NCBI RefSeq assembly: GCF_004795255.1
Contig: NZ_SSBQ01000002.1
Coordinates: forward strand, 663,001-727,000
Length of the DNA stretch: 64,000 nucleotides
Direction: 5' to 3'
Origin: Streptomyces sp. RKND-216
Lineage (GTDB): Bacteria; Actinomycetota; Actinomycetes; Streptomycetales; Streptomycetaceae
The position numbers and the translations under genes were made by a program. The notes below the pieces were generated by a model. The model searched no databases and was not told the DNA's origin. It was given only the letters and a program-made list of their open reading frames with translations. Of the stretch, positions 9,735-22,000 are shown piece after piece (position 1 is the first letter of the stretch; each line of letters opens with the position of its first letter).

Positions 9735-12128
9735 ATGACGCCGACCGCCACCTACCGGCTCCAGCTCCAGCCGGCCTTCCCGTTCGCCGCCGCCGAGGAG
9801 GCCGTCCCACGCCTGGCGCGGCTCGGCGTGTCGCACCTGCACCTGTCCCCCGTGCTGACCACCGTCCCGGGGTCGGCCCACGGGTACGACGTGACCGACC
9901 ACCGCACCGTGCGCGAGGAGCTGGGCGGCGAGGCGGGGCTGCGCGGCCTGTCGGCGACCGCCCGTGCGCACGGCCTCGGCCTCGTGCTGGACATCGTGCC
10001 GAACCACATGGCCGTGCCCGCCGACCTGCGGCTGAACCGCCCCCTGTGGGAGACGCTGCGGGACGGCCCGGGCTCGTCGTACGCCCGCTGGTTCGACGTC
10101 GACTGGGAGGCAGGCGGCGGCCGGATACTGCTGCCGGTACTCGGCGAGCCGCTGCACCGCGCAGCGGAGGCGCTCACCACGCCCGGCGACGGGACCCTGC
10201 GCTGCGGACCGCACGTGCTGCCGCTCCGGCCGGGCACCGCCGGACTCCCGCTGCCCCGGCTGCTGGACGCCCAGCACTACCGGCTCTCCTGGTGGCGCCT
10301 GGCGCGCACCGAACTCAACTACCGACGGTTCTTCACCGTCTCCGGACTGATCGGCGTGCGCGTGGAGGACCCGGAGGTGTTCGACGCGACGCACGCCACC
10401 GTGCTGCGGCTGCTGCGCGAAGGTGTGGTCGACGGGCTCCGGGTGGACCACCCGGACGGTCTCGCCGACCCGGAGACCTACCTGCGGCGGCTCCAGGACG
10501 CCACCGGCGGCCGCTGGACCGTGGTGGAGAAGATCCTCGCCCGCGAGGAGACGCTGCCCGAGAGCTGGCCGGTGGCCGGCACCACCGGGTACGACGCGCT
10601 GCACCACGTCGACGGCCTGTTCACCGACCCCCAGGGGTACGCCGAGCTGGTCGCCACCTGCCAGGAGGTCGTCGGGGCCCCGGACGACCTCGGCGGCACC
10701 TGGGCGGACACCCTGCGGCGGGCCTCGCGGGAGGTGATCGGCGACGACCTGGCCACCGAGGTCGACCGGCTCACCCGGGTCGCCTCCCGGGTCTGCGCGA
10801 CCGCACCCGGCCTGCGACTCCGGGACCACGCCCCCTGGGCGCTGCGCCGCGCGCTGTGCGAGGTGCTGATACGGCTGCCGGTGTACCGACCGTACGCCGT
10901 CCCGGGCCGCCCGGCGCGCGCCGTGGACGCCGAACAGCTGGAGACAGCGGCGGAAGGCGCCCGCACCGCGTTCACCGTCCCGGAAGAGGGCGACGCGGTG
11001 GAGGTGGTGCGCGACCTCGCCCTGGGGCTGCTGGGCGGCGAGGAAGGGGACGCGGACGGGCGGGACTTCGCGGCACGCTTCGCGCAGGTCGCCTCGGCGC
11101 TGCGGGCCAAGGCGGTGGAGGACACCGCCTTCTACCGGTTCACACCGCTGCTCAGCGCCGCCGAGGTCGGTGGCGACCCGGCCCGCCCGGCCGTACCCCC
11201 GGAGGAGTTCCACGCCTACTGCGCCCGCATGCAGCGCGCGTGGCCCGAGGGCGGGACGGTGCTGTCCACGCACGACACCAAGCGCAGCGCGGACGTGCGG
11301 GCCGCGCTGCTCGTCCTGGCCGAGTGTCCGCAGCGGTGGCGGGCGGCACTGGAGGCGGCACGGGAGAAGGCGGCGGCCCTGCCCGACGACGGGCACCGTC
11401 CGCCGGACGCGCACAGCGAGTGGGCGGCCTGGCAGACGGCGTACGGGCTGGGCGCGCCGGATGCGGAACGGCTCACGGCGGCGCTGCGGAAGTCGGCCCG
11501 GGAGGCGGGCGTGCGCACGAGCTGGACCGAGCCCGACGAGGACTACGAGGCGGCGCTCGTCCGGTTCGTCGAGGGCGCGGTCTGCGGGGCTCCGTGGGCC
11601 GTGATGGGCGAGCTGACGGCGGAGCTGGCACCGCACGTGCGGGCCACGTCCCTGGGCATGGCGCTGGTGCAGCTGATGATGCCGGGGATCCCGGAGGTCT
11701 ACTGGGGCGGAGAGCGGTGGTCCCCCACCCTGGTCGACCCGGACAACAGGCGCATCCCGGCCGTCCTCGGGGACGGCGAGGACGGCGGGGCGGACGACGA
11801 CCCCAAGGTGCGGGTCACACGCGCGGCCCTGCGGGTGCGGCGCGAGCACCCGGAGTGGTTTCTCGCGGGTTCGACGTACGAGCCGCTGCGTGCGCGCGGC
11901 GAGGCGGCGGCGCACTGCCTGGCGTTCGCCCGGTCCGGCGCCGTGGTCGCCGTCGCGACCCGGCTGTCGCTGCGCCTCGCCCTCAGCGGCGGCTGGAGCG
12001 ACACCACGCTCGCCCTGCCGCCCGGCGTGTGGCGGGACACCCTACGGGGCGACGACACCTTCGAAGGCACGGTGGCCCTCGCGGACCTGCTGGCGACCGG
12101 CCCCGTCGCCCTCCTGCGCCGCGCCTGA
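9735..12128 (+). CDS. treY: (1->4)-alpha-D-glucan 1-alpha-D-glucosylmutase, maltooligosyltrehalose synthase TreY
   Basis: This 797-residue GH13 enzyme converts the reducing end of maltooligosaccharides to an alpha,alpha-1,1 trehalosyl unit. It begins MTPTATYRLQL, then HLHLSPVLTTVPGSAHGYDV, which is diagnostic of TreY. Catalytic residues are Asp238 (GLRVDHPDGL), Glu265 (VVEKILAREE) and Asp514 (STHDTKRSADVR). The start at 9735 is chosen because conservation begins there; an in-frame ATG 57 bases upstream would add a sequence unlike the family. TreZ, which releases trehalose from the product, is encoded about 24 kb downstream rather than next door. A hairpin follows the stop at 12181-12197. Confidence 0.93.
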   Translation: MTPTATYRLQLQPAFPFAAAEEAVPRLARLGVSHLHLSPVLTTVPGSAHGYDVTDHRTVREELGGEAGLRGLSATARAHGLGLVLDIVPNHMAVPADLRLNRPLWETLRDGPGSSYARWFDVDWEAGGGRILLPVLGEPLHRAAEALTTPGDGTLRCGPHVLPLRPGTAGLPLPRLLDAQHYRLSWWRLARTELNYRRFFTVSGLIGVRVEDPEVFDATHATVLRLLREGVVDGLRVDHPDGLADPETYLRRLQDATGGRWTVVEKILAREETLPESWPVAGTTGYDALHHVDGLFTDPQGYAELVATCQEVVGAPDDLGGTWADTLRRASREVIGDDLATEVDRLTRVASRVCATAPGLRLRDHAPWALRRALCEVLIRLPVYRPYAVPGRPARAVDAEQLETAAEGARTAFTVPEEGDAVEVVRDLALGLLGGEEGDADGRDFAARFAQVASALRAKAVEDTAFYRFTPLLSAAEVGGDPARPAVPPEEFHAYCARMQRAWPEGGTVLSTHDTKRSADVRAALLVLAECPQRWRAALEAAREKAAALPDDGHRPPDAHSEWAAWQTAYGLGAPDAERLTAALRKSAREAGVRTSWTEPDEDYEAALVRFVEGAVCGAPWAVMGELTAELAPHVRATSLGMALVQLMMPGIPEVYWGGERWSPTLVDPDNRRIPAVLGDGEDGGADDDPKVRVTRAALRVRREHPEWFLAGSTYEPLRARGEAAAHCLAFARSGAVVAVATRLSLRLALSGGWSDTTLALPPGVWRDTLRGDDTFEGTVALADLLATGPVALLRRA

Positions 12129-12180
12129 GGCGCGTCGAGCACGAGCCGCGCCCTCTCCGACACCCACGTGACCCCCGTTT

Positions 12181-12197
12181 CCACCCGAGACGGGTGG
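12181..12197 (+). terminator. Putative terminator after treY
   Basis: Perfect seven-base stem with a three-base loop (CCACCCG-AGA-CGGGTGG) lying 53 bases after the treY stop. It is followed by a G-rich stretch, not a U-tract, as is common in streptomycetes. Confidence 0.5.
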
Positions 12198-12365
12198 GGC
12201 GGGGCGACCCATGGCCTCGACCACGCACAGGGCTCAACGGCACCGCAAGAAGGCGTCCCGTGTCGCTCATCTCCCGTGCCCTGCCTGCGGCAGGGCGAAG
12301 CCGCTCGTGCTGGTGTAGTTGTCCGCATTCCCGCAGGTGAGAGCCCGTCAGGTTCCCGGCGTCTG

Positions 12366-12395
12366 TTGACATGGGCACCGTGTGGTTGATCAGAT
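12366..12395 (+). promoter_or_regulatory. Candidate promoter for the LamG-RHS operon
   Basis: A perfect -35-like TTGACA at 12366-12371 is followed after 18 bases by TCAGAT at 12390-12395, a plausible -10 for the main vegetative sigma factor. It sits about 50 bases before the GTG of the LamG gene. This is sequence resemblance only; the spacing is at the upper end of the usual range. Confidence 0.4.
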
Positions 12396-12445
12396 ACACG
12401 GCGTCCCCCCACTTGTGAAGTCATCTCCACACCCTTGGGGGAAGT

Positions 12446-15400
12446 GTGTCCAGAGCGCTCGGCGGAGTACGGGCTGGGCGGGCTGGTGTTCTCGCCACAG
12501 CCACGGCGTTGTTCGCTGGTCTACTACCACTGCTGCCCGGCACGGCTCCTGCGGCGGCAGCTGCCGAGCTGAGTCCCGCACAGAAGGCACTGGCACGGGC
12601 GGAAGAGACCGGTGAGCGGGTCGAGCTGACCGGTGAGCGCAGCGAGTACTCCAGCGTCTTCGCGAACCCCGATGGCGAGACTTTCACGCTCAGCACCTCG
12701 ATTGCCCCCATGAGGGTCAAGCAGGCGGACGGGGCCTGGGCTGAGCCCGATGCCACGCTGGTCCGCGCCGCGGACGGGGCCATCAGGCCGAAGGCCGCGG
12801 CGACCGGGCTGGAGTTCTCGCCCGGCGGACAGGCGCCGCTGGCGACGATCAGCGACCAGGGCAGGGAGCTGTCGGTGGGCTGGTCGGGCGAGCTGCCCGA
12901 GCCCTCCTTGGAGGGGGCGACGGCCACGTATCCGGATGTGCTTCCTGATGTGGATTTGAAGGTGACCGCTTCGGTGACCGGTTTCCAGCACGTGCTGGTC
13001 GTCGAGACTCCCGAGGCTGCGGCCGGCCCCGCCCTGAAGGAGCTCCAGTTCTCCCTTCAGGCACGGGGCCTGAAGGTTCGTGAGGCCGCCGCGGGCGGCC
13101 TGGACGCGGTGGACGGGAACGGCAAGGCGTTGTTCAAGGCGCCGGCGGCGTTCATGTGGGACTCCTCCGGTAACCAGAGCAGCGCCGCCCCCAGTAAGGC
13201 CAAGGCCATGCCGCGCAGCGGCAGCGTCGCCGCCCTGGACGCGGGCCCGGCCGGCCCGGGGGAGCACGACCGCAGCCAGGGCCCGGCGCCCGGCGATGAG
13301 ATCGCCGAAGTGCATGTGCAGGTGGGGGACGACACCCTGTCCGTCGCCCCGGACGCGGACATGCTCACCAGCACTCCCGCCTCTGCCTTCCCCCTCTACA
13401 TCGACCCCGATGTGTCCTGGGGGGAGTACGAGCGCACGCTCATCCGCTCCGACGGCTACACGGACTACAACTGGACCGGTGATGAAGGTGTCGGCGAGTG
13501 CCACGTCTGGGGCGGCTACTACTGCGACGAGGACGGCTACCGGCAGCGCCTGATCTTCGAGATGTCCGGGAGCAAGCTCAAGGGCAAGCACGTCCTGGAC
13601 GCCACTTTCCGTCTCACCGAGACCTGGTCCTTCTCCTGTGACCCGACCTGGGTTCAGCTGTGGCGCACCGGCAGCATGTCCAGCCGCACCAGCTGGCCGG
13701 GCCCGGACCGCATCGACATGATGGGCGACCGCCATGTCTCCGCCGGCCGCGGCGACGCGTGCACTCCCTCACAGCCGGCCAAGCCGATCGAGTTCAACGA
13801 CAACCCCGGCGAGAGCAACGAGAACCTCACCACCACCGTCAAGCGCCTGGCCAGTGGAGACCTCTCCCGCCTGACGCTGATGCTCAAGTCGCAGGACGAG
13901 ACGACGACCAAGGGCTGGAAGCGGTTCAAAAACGACGCCGTCCTGGACGTCACCTACGTCGGCATCCCGGCCCGCCCCACCAACGTCGGACTCGTTCAGA
14001 GCGGCAAGAAGACCTCGTGTGAGACCGACGCCGACAACGCACCTGTCACCGCCGACCCCACACCCGCAGTCGGCGGATACGTCCAGACCCAGTCCGGTGG
14101 CCAGGACGAGGCCAAGATGCGCATGTACTTCGACATCGACGTCGAGAACAGCGACGGCACCTGGTCCGATGTCTCACCCGGCGGCTCCGACCTCGACCCC
14201 ACCAGCGGCTATGTCGGCGACGGCACCTGGACCACGAAGACGTGGGACAACCCGCTGGAGGAAGGGCCGCTGTACCGGCTGCGGGCCTGGGCCCTGTCGT
14301 ACTGGGACAACGGCAACAAGTACCTCGACGGCCCCTCGAACGCCACCGGGGCAGGCTGGTGCTACTTCACCGTCGACCCCACCGCCCCGGCCGCCCCCGC
14401 ACTGACCGTCGGCGCCCCCTACCAGGAGTGCCAGCCCAACGACTGCCCCGCAGCCGGCGCACCGGGCACACCCACGATGATCACCGCCACCCCGGCTGCT
14501 GGTGATACCATCACCGGCGCCGAGTACTGGACCTCCGCCACTGATGAGTGGTCGCCGATGACGGCGGACGGCTCCACCTACACCGCCCAGGTCACCCCCG
14601 ACCGCTCCGGCACCTTCCGCGTCCTGGTCGAGCTGAGAGATCAGTCCGGACGAGAAAGCGAACGGGGGGAACTGGACTTCCTCGTCCAAGCCGGCGAGGG
14701 ACCCGTCGCACGCTGGCACTTCGACGAAACCTCCGGCGTCGCCGTCGACTCGGCCACGACGGCGGACTCCGCACAGCAGGACGCCACCCTGCACACGGGC
14801 GCCACCCGCGACGATCGCGGCCGCCGCGGCCTGATCACCACCGACGCCCAGGGCGACCCAATGCCCGAACCGGTCACCGACCGCGGCATGGCCCTGGACG
14901 GCGACACCGGCTACGCCGCCACCAACGGTCCGGTGCTGGAGACCCGCTCGGCCTACACCATCTCCGCCTGGGCACGCCTGAACAGCACTGATGGCGACAG
15001 CATCATCCTGTCCCAGGACGGCGGCAATTACAGTCCCTTCATCCTGTGGTACGAGCCGGACTACGGCACCTGGGCCTTCGGGGTGAAGGAAGCCGATGAG
15101 GCCACAGGCACCGCCTACTACGGTGTCGTAGCCGAACAGCCCGCCGCCGCGAACGTGTGGACGCACGTGGCCGGCACCTACGACTCGGCCACCAAGAAGC
15201 TGCAGCTCTACGTCAACGGCGTCCTCCAGGGAACCACGCAGAGCGCCGGCTCCTGGGACGCCGGCGGCGCCTTCCAGATCGGCCGCTACCAGTGGGCCGG
15301 CCAGCGCATGCACTACTTCGACGGCTCCATCGACGAGGTCGCAGCATGGCAGCGCGTGCTCACCGCTGCGGAGATCGCCGACGAAGCGCGACTGCTGATG

Positions 15401-16084
15401 CCCGGCGGTCATGCCGGTGCGGAGCTGGTCGCGGCCTGGGACCCCTCCACCGGCACCGGCACGACGGTCACCGACACGGTCTCCGGCTACGGGCGCGACC
15501 TCACCCTCGCCGGCGGATCCGCGCTGGACGGCGAGGCCCTGGTCCTGGACGGCAACGACGGCCACGCCTCCACACCGGGACCGCTCGTCGACGGCACAGG
15601 GTCCTTCACCACAACCACCTACGTGGAACCCGACAAGGACACCCTCGCCGCAGCCCCTGTCGGATCCACGGTCCAGGTGCTGCAGCAACCGGCCGCAGAC
15701 GGCGCCGCGTGGGGCATCTGGTTCGAAGTCACAGGCAAGCAGAAAGTCCTCAACGACGACTTCGAGGAAGAGACGCTCGCAGTCGGCAGGTGGCACTTCG
15801 GGCGCCCCGGCGCAGCCGTCGTCACTGACGCTGACATCACGATCGACGGCACGGGCTACCGGCTCAGCGGCGTCCACGATGCCCAGGACGGAACGGCCAC
15901 CTTGTACGTCTCCGACGTGCAGCACGACGTGCCGACCGCGTACACGGCCAAGGTCGGCCAAGGAGCATTCACCGTCGGGCGCTCCGTCTCCGGCGACTTC
16001 ATGCCAGGACGTGTCTGGGACGTAAGGGTCTGGGCCGGCGCGGCCGCTGACCATGAACAGCTCATCAACATGGTCGGCGAGTAA
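12446..16084 (+). CDS. Secreted LamG / DNRLRE domain protein, partner of the RHS protein
   Basis: This 1212-residue protein is predicted to be exported. A Sec-type signal (basic residues, then VLATATALFAGLLPLLPGTAPAAAAA) occupies residues 1-40. A DNRLRE-like beta domain, recognisable from FPLYIDPDVSW and the following RLIFEMSG region, lies around residues 310-510, and a Concanavalin/LamG-like jellyroll around 755-980 (VARWHFDETSG, AYTISAWARL, VWTHVAGTYD, LYVNGVLQG, GSIDEVAAWQRVL). A second, more diverged LamG-like module (ELVAAWDPSTGTG) completes the protein. The GTG start has GGGGGA a few bases upstream. The RHS gene starts 14 bases after its stop, so the two are co-transcribed. In streptomycetes such proteins are commonly paired with RHS-repeat proteins; the molecular role is not established, and surface or carbohydrate binding is inference. 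Confidence 0.85.
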   Translation: MSRALGGVRAGRAGVLATATALFAGLLPLLPGTAPAAAAAELSPAQKALARAEETGERVELTGERSEYSSVFANPDGETFTLSTSIAPMRVKQADGAWAEPDATLVRAADGAIRPKAAATGLEFSPGGQAPLATISDQGRELSVGWSGELPEPSLEGATATYPDVLPDVDLKVTASVTGFQHVLVVETPEAAAGPALKELQFSLQARGLKVREAAAGGLDAVDGNGKALFKAPAAFMWDSSGNQSSAAPSKAKAMPRSGSVAALDAGPAGPGEHDRSQGPAPGDEIAEVHVQVGDDTLSVAPDADMLTSTPASAFPLYIDPDVSWGEYERTLIRSDGYTDYNWTGDEGVGECHVWGGYYCDEDGYRQRLIFEMSGSKLKGKHVLDATFRLTETWSFSCDPTWVQLWRTGSMSSRTSWPGPDRIDMMGDRHVSAGRGDACTPSQPAKPIEFNDNPGESNENLTTTVKRLASGDLSRLTLMLKSQDETTTKGWKRFKNDAVLDVTYVGIPARPTNVGLVQSGKKTSCETDADNAPVTADPTPAVGGYVQTQSGGQDEAKMRMYFDIDVENSDGTWSDVSPGGSDLDPTSGYVGDGTWTTKTWDNPLEEGPLYRLRAWALSYWDNGNKYLDGPSNATGAGWCYFTVDPTAPAAPALTVGAPYQECQPNDCPAAGAPGTPTMITATPAAGDTITGAEYWTSATDEWSPMTADGSTYTAQVTPDRSGTFRVLVELRDQSGRESERGELDFLVQAGEGPVARWHFDETSGVAVDSATTADSAQQDATLHTGATRDDRGRRGLITTDAQGDPMPEPVTDRGMALDGDTGYAATNGPVLETRSAYTISAWARLNSTDGDSIILSQDGGNYSPFILWYEPDYGTWAFGVKEADEATGTAYYGVVAEQPAAANVWTHVAGTYDSATKKLQLYVNGVLQGTTQSAGSWDAGGAFQIGRYQWAGQRMHYFDGSIDEVAAWQRVLTAAEIADEARLLMPGGHAGAELVAAWDPSTGTGTTVTDTVSGYGRDLTLAGGSALDGEALVLDGNDGHASTPGPLVDGTGSFTTTTYVEPDKDTLAAAPVGSTVQVLQQPAADGAAWGIWFEVTGKQKVLNDDFEEETLAVGRWHFGRPGAAVVTDADITIDGTGYRLSGVHDAQDGTATLYVSDVQHDVPTAYTAKVGQGAFTVGRSVSGDFMPGRVWDVRVWAGAAADHEQLINMVGE

Positions 16085-16098
16085 AGGGGATCTGGGAC

Positions 16099-19000
16099 AT
16101 GCGCATCGGTAGACGTATCTCTACGCGCGGCCTCATAGCCGCCCTGTCCACCGCTCTCCTGATCGAGGTCGGCGTGGCACAGATCGCCTTCGCGGCCGAC
16201 GGACTCGGCAAGCCCGACGCCCCGAGCCCACACGCCGCCACGGTGAAGGAAGTCGCCGGCCTGGGCGCGGACAAGGCCAGGGAGCGCCGGGCCAAGGAGC
16301 GCAAGCGCAACACGGCGCAGGCTGAGCGGGCCGAGCGGGAACAGAACGCCGCTCCGGAGCCTGCGAAGCTCAGACGCCCTCGCAGCAGCAGCGTCGCCGA
16401 ACTCGCCGTGAGCACGAGTGAGGCCGATGGGGGAGGGGACTACAGCGCCACGCCGCTGTCTCCGTCCGCCTCCTGGGGGGCCGGCGGGAACGCCGGTTCC
16501 TTCACTTGGGGCTATGACCTCGTGATTCCACAGCCGCCGGCGGGCGTCGCGCCGAAGCTGTCCCTGGATTACGACTCCGGCTCGATCGATGGCCGCACCT
16601 CGGCGACGAACAATCAGGGCAGCGCGCTGGGTGAAGGCTTCTCGATCACGGAGTCCTACATCGAGCGGACCTACGGGTCGTGCGATGAGGACGGGCACGG
16701 GGATGATCAGAAGGACCTGTGCTGGAAATACGACAACGCCCGCCTGGTCCTCAACGGCAAAGCCTCCCGCCTGGTCAAGGACGGGGACGGATGGCGGCTG
16801 TCGAACGACGACGCATCCAAGGTCGAGCGGCACACCGGCGCCTCCAACGGTGACGACAACGGCGAGTACTGGACCGTGACCACCACCGGCGGCACCGTCT
16901 ACACCTTCGGCAAGGACGACGTCGCAGGCTCGGAGACCGGCTCGGTGTGGACCGTGCCGGTCTACGGGGACGACTCCGGCGAGCCCGGCTACAGCCAGGG
17001 CTCCTCTTTCAGCGGCCGGTCGCTGCGGCAGGCATGGCGGTGGAACCTGGACGTCGTCCAGGACACCCACGACAACGCGGCCACCTACTGGTACGCCAAG
17101 GAGACCAACCACTACCGCAAGAACGGCGCCTCCACCGCGAACACCGCCTACACCCGCGGCGGCTACCTGACCGAGATCCGCTACGGCCAGCGCGCCGACG
17201 CCCTGGAGACGTACTTCTACCGGGTCAAGCTCGCGCACAAGGAGCGCTGCACCGCCGAGGACTGCAGCGAGCTGACCGAGGACACCAAGGACAACTGGCC
17301 CGACGTGCCCTTCGAGGCCTTGTGCACCGACGGCGAGTCCGAGGCGGACTGCACCGGCCTGGGCCCCTCTTACTTTTCCCGGAAGCGGCTGACCGGCGTC
17401 ACCACGCAGGTCAAGGACGGCGACACCTTCAAGGACGTGGACTCCTGGACCTTCACCCAGGACTACCTAGACCCCGGCGACATCGGCGGCACCGACGACC
17501 AGGTCCTGGTCTTGAAGAAGATCCAGCGCACCGGAAAGGCCGGCGCCAAGGACGACATCGCCATGGACCCGGTGACCTTCGCCTACCGGATGCTGGAGAA
17601 CCGCGTCGACGCCACCGACGACATCCTCCCCATCACCCGCCCCCGCCTGTCCACGGTCACCACCGAGACCGGCGGACTCATCACCGTCACCTACTCCCCC
17701 CAGGAGTGCGTGCGCGGCGAGGTCATCGACGCACCGGAGGACACCAACACCCGCTCCTGCTACCCACAGTACTGGCACATCAACGGCGCCTCCGAGGCAT
17801 CGGTGGACTGGTTCCACAAGTACCGCGTCCTCGCGGTGGTCACCACCGACCCCACCGGCTACGGCCAGACCATGGAAACCTCCTACACCTACGAGGACGC
17901 GGCCTGGCACTACAGCGAAAGCCCGTTCACCCCCGAGGAGGAGCGGACCTGGAACGACTGGCGCGGCTACCGCAAGGTCACCACCCACACCGGCGCCGTG
18001 GGCACCACCCGGTCCAAGACCGTCGCGCTCTACCTACAGGGCATGGACGGCGACAAGACCGAAACCGGCACCCGCGACGTCACCCTCACCGGCGTCGACC
18101 TGACCGGTCTCGACGTCCCGGACATCGCCGACAGCGACCAGTACTCCGGCCGAATCCGCCAGCAGATCACCTACAACGGCGACACCCCCACCACGGTCAA
18201 GGTCACCCAACCCTGGTCCAAGGAGACCGCCCGCCAGGACGTCCCCGGAGCCGGCGACCACATCGCCCGCTACGTCCGCACCGCCAAGACCACCAGCCAC
18301 ACCTACCTGACCGCCGACCAGACCTGGCGCAGCCGGGCCACCACCACCAGCTACGACGACTACGGCATGGCCACCCAAGTCGGCGACTCGGGCGAGATCG
18401 GCAAGAGCGGTGACGAGACCTGCACACGCTCCTGGTACGCCCGCAACCCCGACGCCGGCCTGACCGGCCTGGTCTCCCGCGAGTTGACCGTTGCCCGCGG
18501 CTGTGGCACCGCCCTGGCCGACGTCGACCTGCCCTCCGACACCACGCGCCGCGGTGAAGTGCTCTCCGACACCGCCACCGTCTACGACGACTCCGACGCC
18601 ACCACCTGGACCGTCGACCAGTCACCCACAACGGGTGAGGCGGCCTGGGCGGGTCGCGCCACCGGCTACACCACCACAGGCACCCCTGCCGGGTGGCAGA
18701 CCGTCACCACCACCGGCTACGACACCCTCGGCCGCGCCATCTCCACCACCGACGCCCAGGGCAACACCTCCACCACCGCCTACCGCCCAGCGGAGGGCGG
18801 ACCCCTCGAGCGGACCATCGCCACCAACCCGCGCGACCACGCCGTTGTCGACTTCTACGAACCGCTGCGTGGACTCGTCCTGAGGCATTACGACGAGAAC
18901 CGCAAGCAGACCGAGACGGCCTACGACGCCCTCGGGCGTGTCACCGACGTATGGCTCCCCGGGTTCAGCAGCAGCCGCCCAGCGGACTACACCTTCGACT

Positions 19001-22000
19001 ACCACCTGCACAACGACAAACCGTCCTACGTCGCCAGCGGCCGCATAGCCGCCGACCTCGACACCCACATAACCACCTACACCCTCTACGACTCACTCCT
19101 GCGGGAACTGCAGACACAGACGCCCTCACCCGCGGGTGGGCGGATCCTGACCGACACCCGCTACGACTCCCGCGGCCTCGCCTACGAGACCTACGCCGAC
19201 ATCTGGGACAAGAACACCGACCCCAACGGCACCTACACCCGCGCCCTGCACGGCGAAGCCCCCAAGCAGACCCTCACCACCTACGACGGCACAGAACGCC
19301 CCACCACCAGCACGTTGCTGGTCAAGGGCACCCAGAAGTGGACGACCACCACCACCTACACCGGCGACTCCACCGCCACCACCGCCCTCAACGGCGGTGA
19401 GGCCCAGCGCACCATCACCGACATCCGCGGCAACACCATCGAACGCCGCACCTACGCCGGCACACAGCCCACCGACCCCGACTTCGGCGGCACCGCACCC
19501 GGCATCCCCTACAACTCCACCAAGTTCACCTACACCCCCGACGGCAAGGACAAGACCGTCACCGGCCCCGACGGCACCCAGTGGAGCTACGGCCACGACC
19601 TCTTCGGCCGCCAGGTGACGAACACCGACCCGGACAAGGGCACCTCCACCACCGCCTACAACAGCCTCGACCAGGTCATCGAAGCCACCGACTCCCGTGG
19701 CGAGTCGGTCCTGACCGAGTACGACGAGCTGGGCCGGGTGAAGGGCACCTGGGCGAACGAGAAGAGCGAAGCCAACCGTCTGACCGGCTTCACCTACGAC
19801 ACCGTCCTCAAGGGCAAGCCCACCACCTCCACCCGCTACGACGACGGCGCCGCCTACACCACCGAGGTCACCGCCTACGGCACCCTCGGCCAGCGCGAAG
19901 AGTGGCAGCTTCACCTCCCCTCCAGCGACCCGCTCGTCGAAGCCGGCGCACAAACCACCTATGCCTTCGACGCCCACTACACCCGCAACGGACTCCTCCG
20001 CAGCCAGCTGGTGCCAGCCATGGGAGGGCTGCAACAGGAGGCGGTGAGTTACAGCCACACCCTGCAAGGTGCGCTCACCGAAGTCCGAGGGAGCAACCTC
20101 TACCTCACCGAAGCCATCTACACCCCCACCGGCCTGCCCGACCAGCTCACCCTCGGCCCCTCGGGCAGCACCACCAAAGCCACCTACATCGACCACGACT
20201 ACGAGGTCGGCACTGACCGACTCCTCAGCAGCTCAGTCACCACCGAAACCCACGGCTGGCAGCTACAGGACCTGAACTACACCCACGACCAGGCAGGCAA
20301 CGTCACCGCCATCACCGACACCGCCACCATCGGCGGCGCCCAAGCAGCCGACACCCAGTGCTTCGACTACGACGGCCACCGCCGACTCACCGACGCCTGG
20401 ACACCCACCAACGGCGACTGCACCAACCCACGCGACGCAGACACACTCGGCGGCCGCGCCCCCTACTGGACCAGCTACACCTACAACGAAGCCGGCCAGC
20501 GCACCAGCGAAACCGACCACACCACAGGCGACACAGACACCTACTGCTACACCGGCGACCAGCCCCACACCCTCACCGGCACCAGCACCGCAGCCGACTG
20601 CACCAACCCCGACCGCGACTACGGCTACGACCCCGCCGGCAACACCACCAGCCGACCCGGACAGACCCTCACCTGGAACACCGAAGGCAAACTCGACCAG
20701 GCCGCCGAAGACGCCGTCGACACCAACTACCTCTACGACGCCTCCGGCAACCTCCTCATCCGCCACACCGAAGGCGGCGAACGCATCCTCTACGCCGGCA
20801 GCACCGAACTCCACCTCCGCGCCGACGGAACCATGTGGGCCCAGCGCTACTACGGCACGGACGACATGACCATCGCCGTCCGCACCAACCGCAACACCGG
20901 CGGAAGCCAAACAGAACTTTCCTACCTCGCCGCCGACAAACACCGCACCACCACCCTCGCCATCGACTCCGGCGAAGAACAGACCTTCGTCAAACGCGCC
21001 CTCACCCCCTTCGGCGAACAACGCACCGAAGCACGCACCGGAAACTGGATCGACGACAAAGCCTTCATCGGCAAGACCCACGACACCAACACCGCCCTCA
21101 CCCACATAGGCGCACGCGAATACGACCCCACCACCGGCACATTCCTCAGCGTCGACCCACTCCTCGAGACCGACAGACCCCAAACCCTCAACGGCTACAG
21201 CTACGCAGCTCAGAACCCCTACACCTACACTGATCCCACTGGCGAAGGCCTCGACTGCGGCAACGGTGCTGGACAGCTGCCATGTCCGGAGAACGGAGCG
21301 ATTGACTCCTCCGGGCGCACGGGGAGCGGCGGTATGCTCTCGGTCGAGAGCTACCCCAGCGGAGACGGCACCGTAAACGTAGGCACCGTCCGAGACAGGT
21401 TCGGCGACATCGTCAGCGTTTCCACGCACTACCGCGAGTACACGAAACCAGTCGGAGACGGCGGAAAAGGGCAGAAAAAGGATACCGAAGACGATTCCTT
21501 CTGGAACAAGGTCGGAGATGCCTTGGGTGCGGCAGGCGATAAAATCGTCGACGCAGCAGTTTCCTTTTCCGCTGCCAATGTTGGAGCGATGAAGCGTTCC
21601 GCCCAGTTCCTCCAAGATCACTGGCGAGGGATTGCGGAAGGGGCTCTCTTCGTTGTGTGTGTCGCCACATTCGCCGGGTGCTTCTTTGGCAGTCTCGTAC
21701 TCGTAGGTGCAAAATACGGAGCCGATTACTACACCGGAGGATCTTCACGTGCAAATGAGCGAGTTGGGGCGAACCTGCGAGGTGCAGCAATCGGCCTGGC
21801 TGTCGGGCGCGTGGGCGGGGCCACTGTTGCTGGCCTTCAAAAGGCCGTGAAGCCGCTGGGTCGTCACAGTGCGAGATTCCTGAGTCGGCCCAAACATAAG
21901 GCAGGTCCGCGCCATGCGGCGACCCCGGACAGACTGCTTCGCGGTGTGTACTATGGCGGCGGCGCTGCCTATGGGCAGCTGGGCTGCGGAACTACCTTCC

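Larger units (their letters stand above)
12129..12445. other. Gene-free spacer between treY and the LamG-RHS island (317 bases)
   Basis: I see no gene here. It holds the treY hairpin and, nearer the LamG gene, a promoter-like pair of hexamers. The composition shifts from the GC-skewed pattern of treY to a more mixed one, consistent with the left boundary of the accessory island lying in this spacer. No tRNA or obvious att-like repeat was found. Confidence 0.5.

Noticed and set aside
18500..21100. Repetitive DNA rich in ACCACC and TACGAC that looks like a tandem repeat or CRISPR-like array
   Set aside because: It is in frame throughout and encodes the YD repeats of the RHS protein; no constant repeat-spacer pattern exists.
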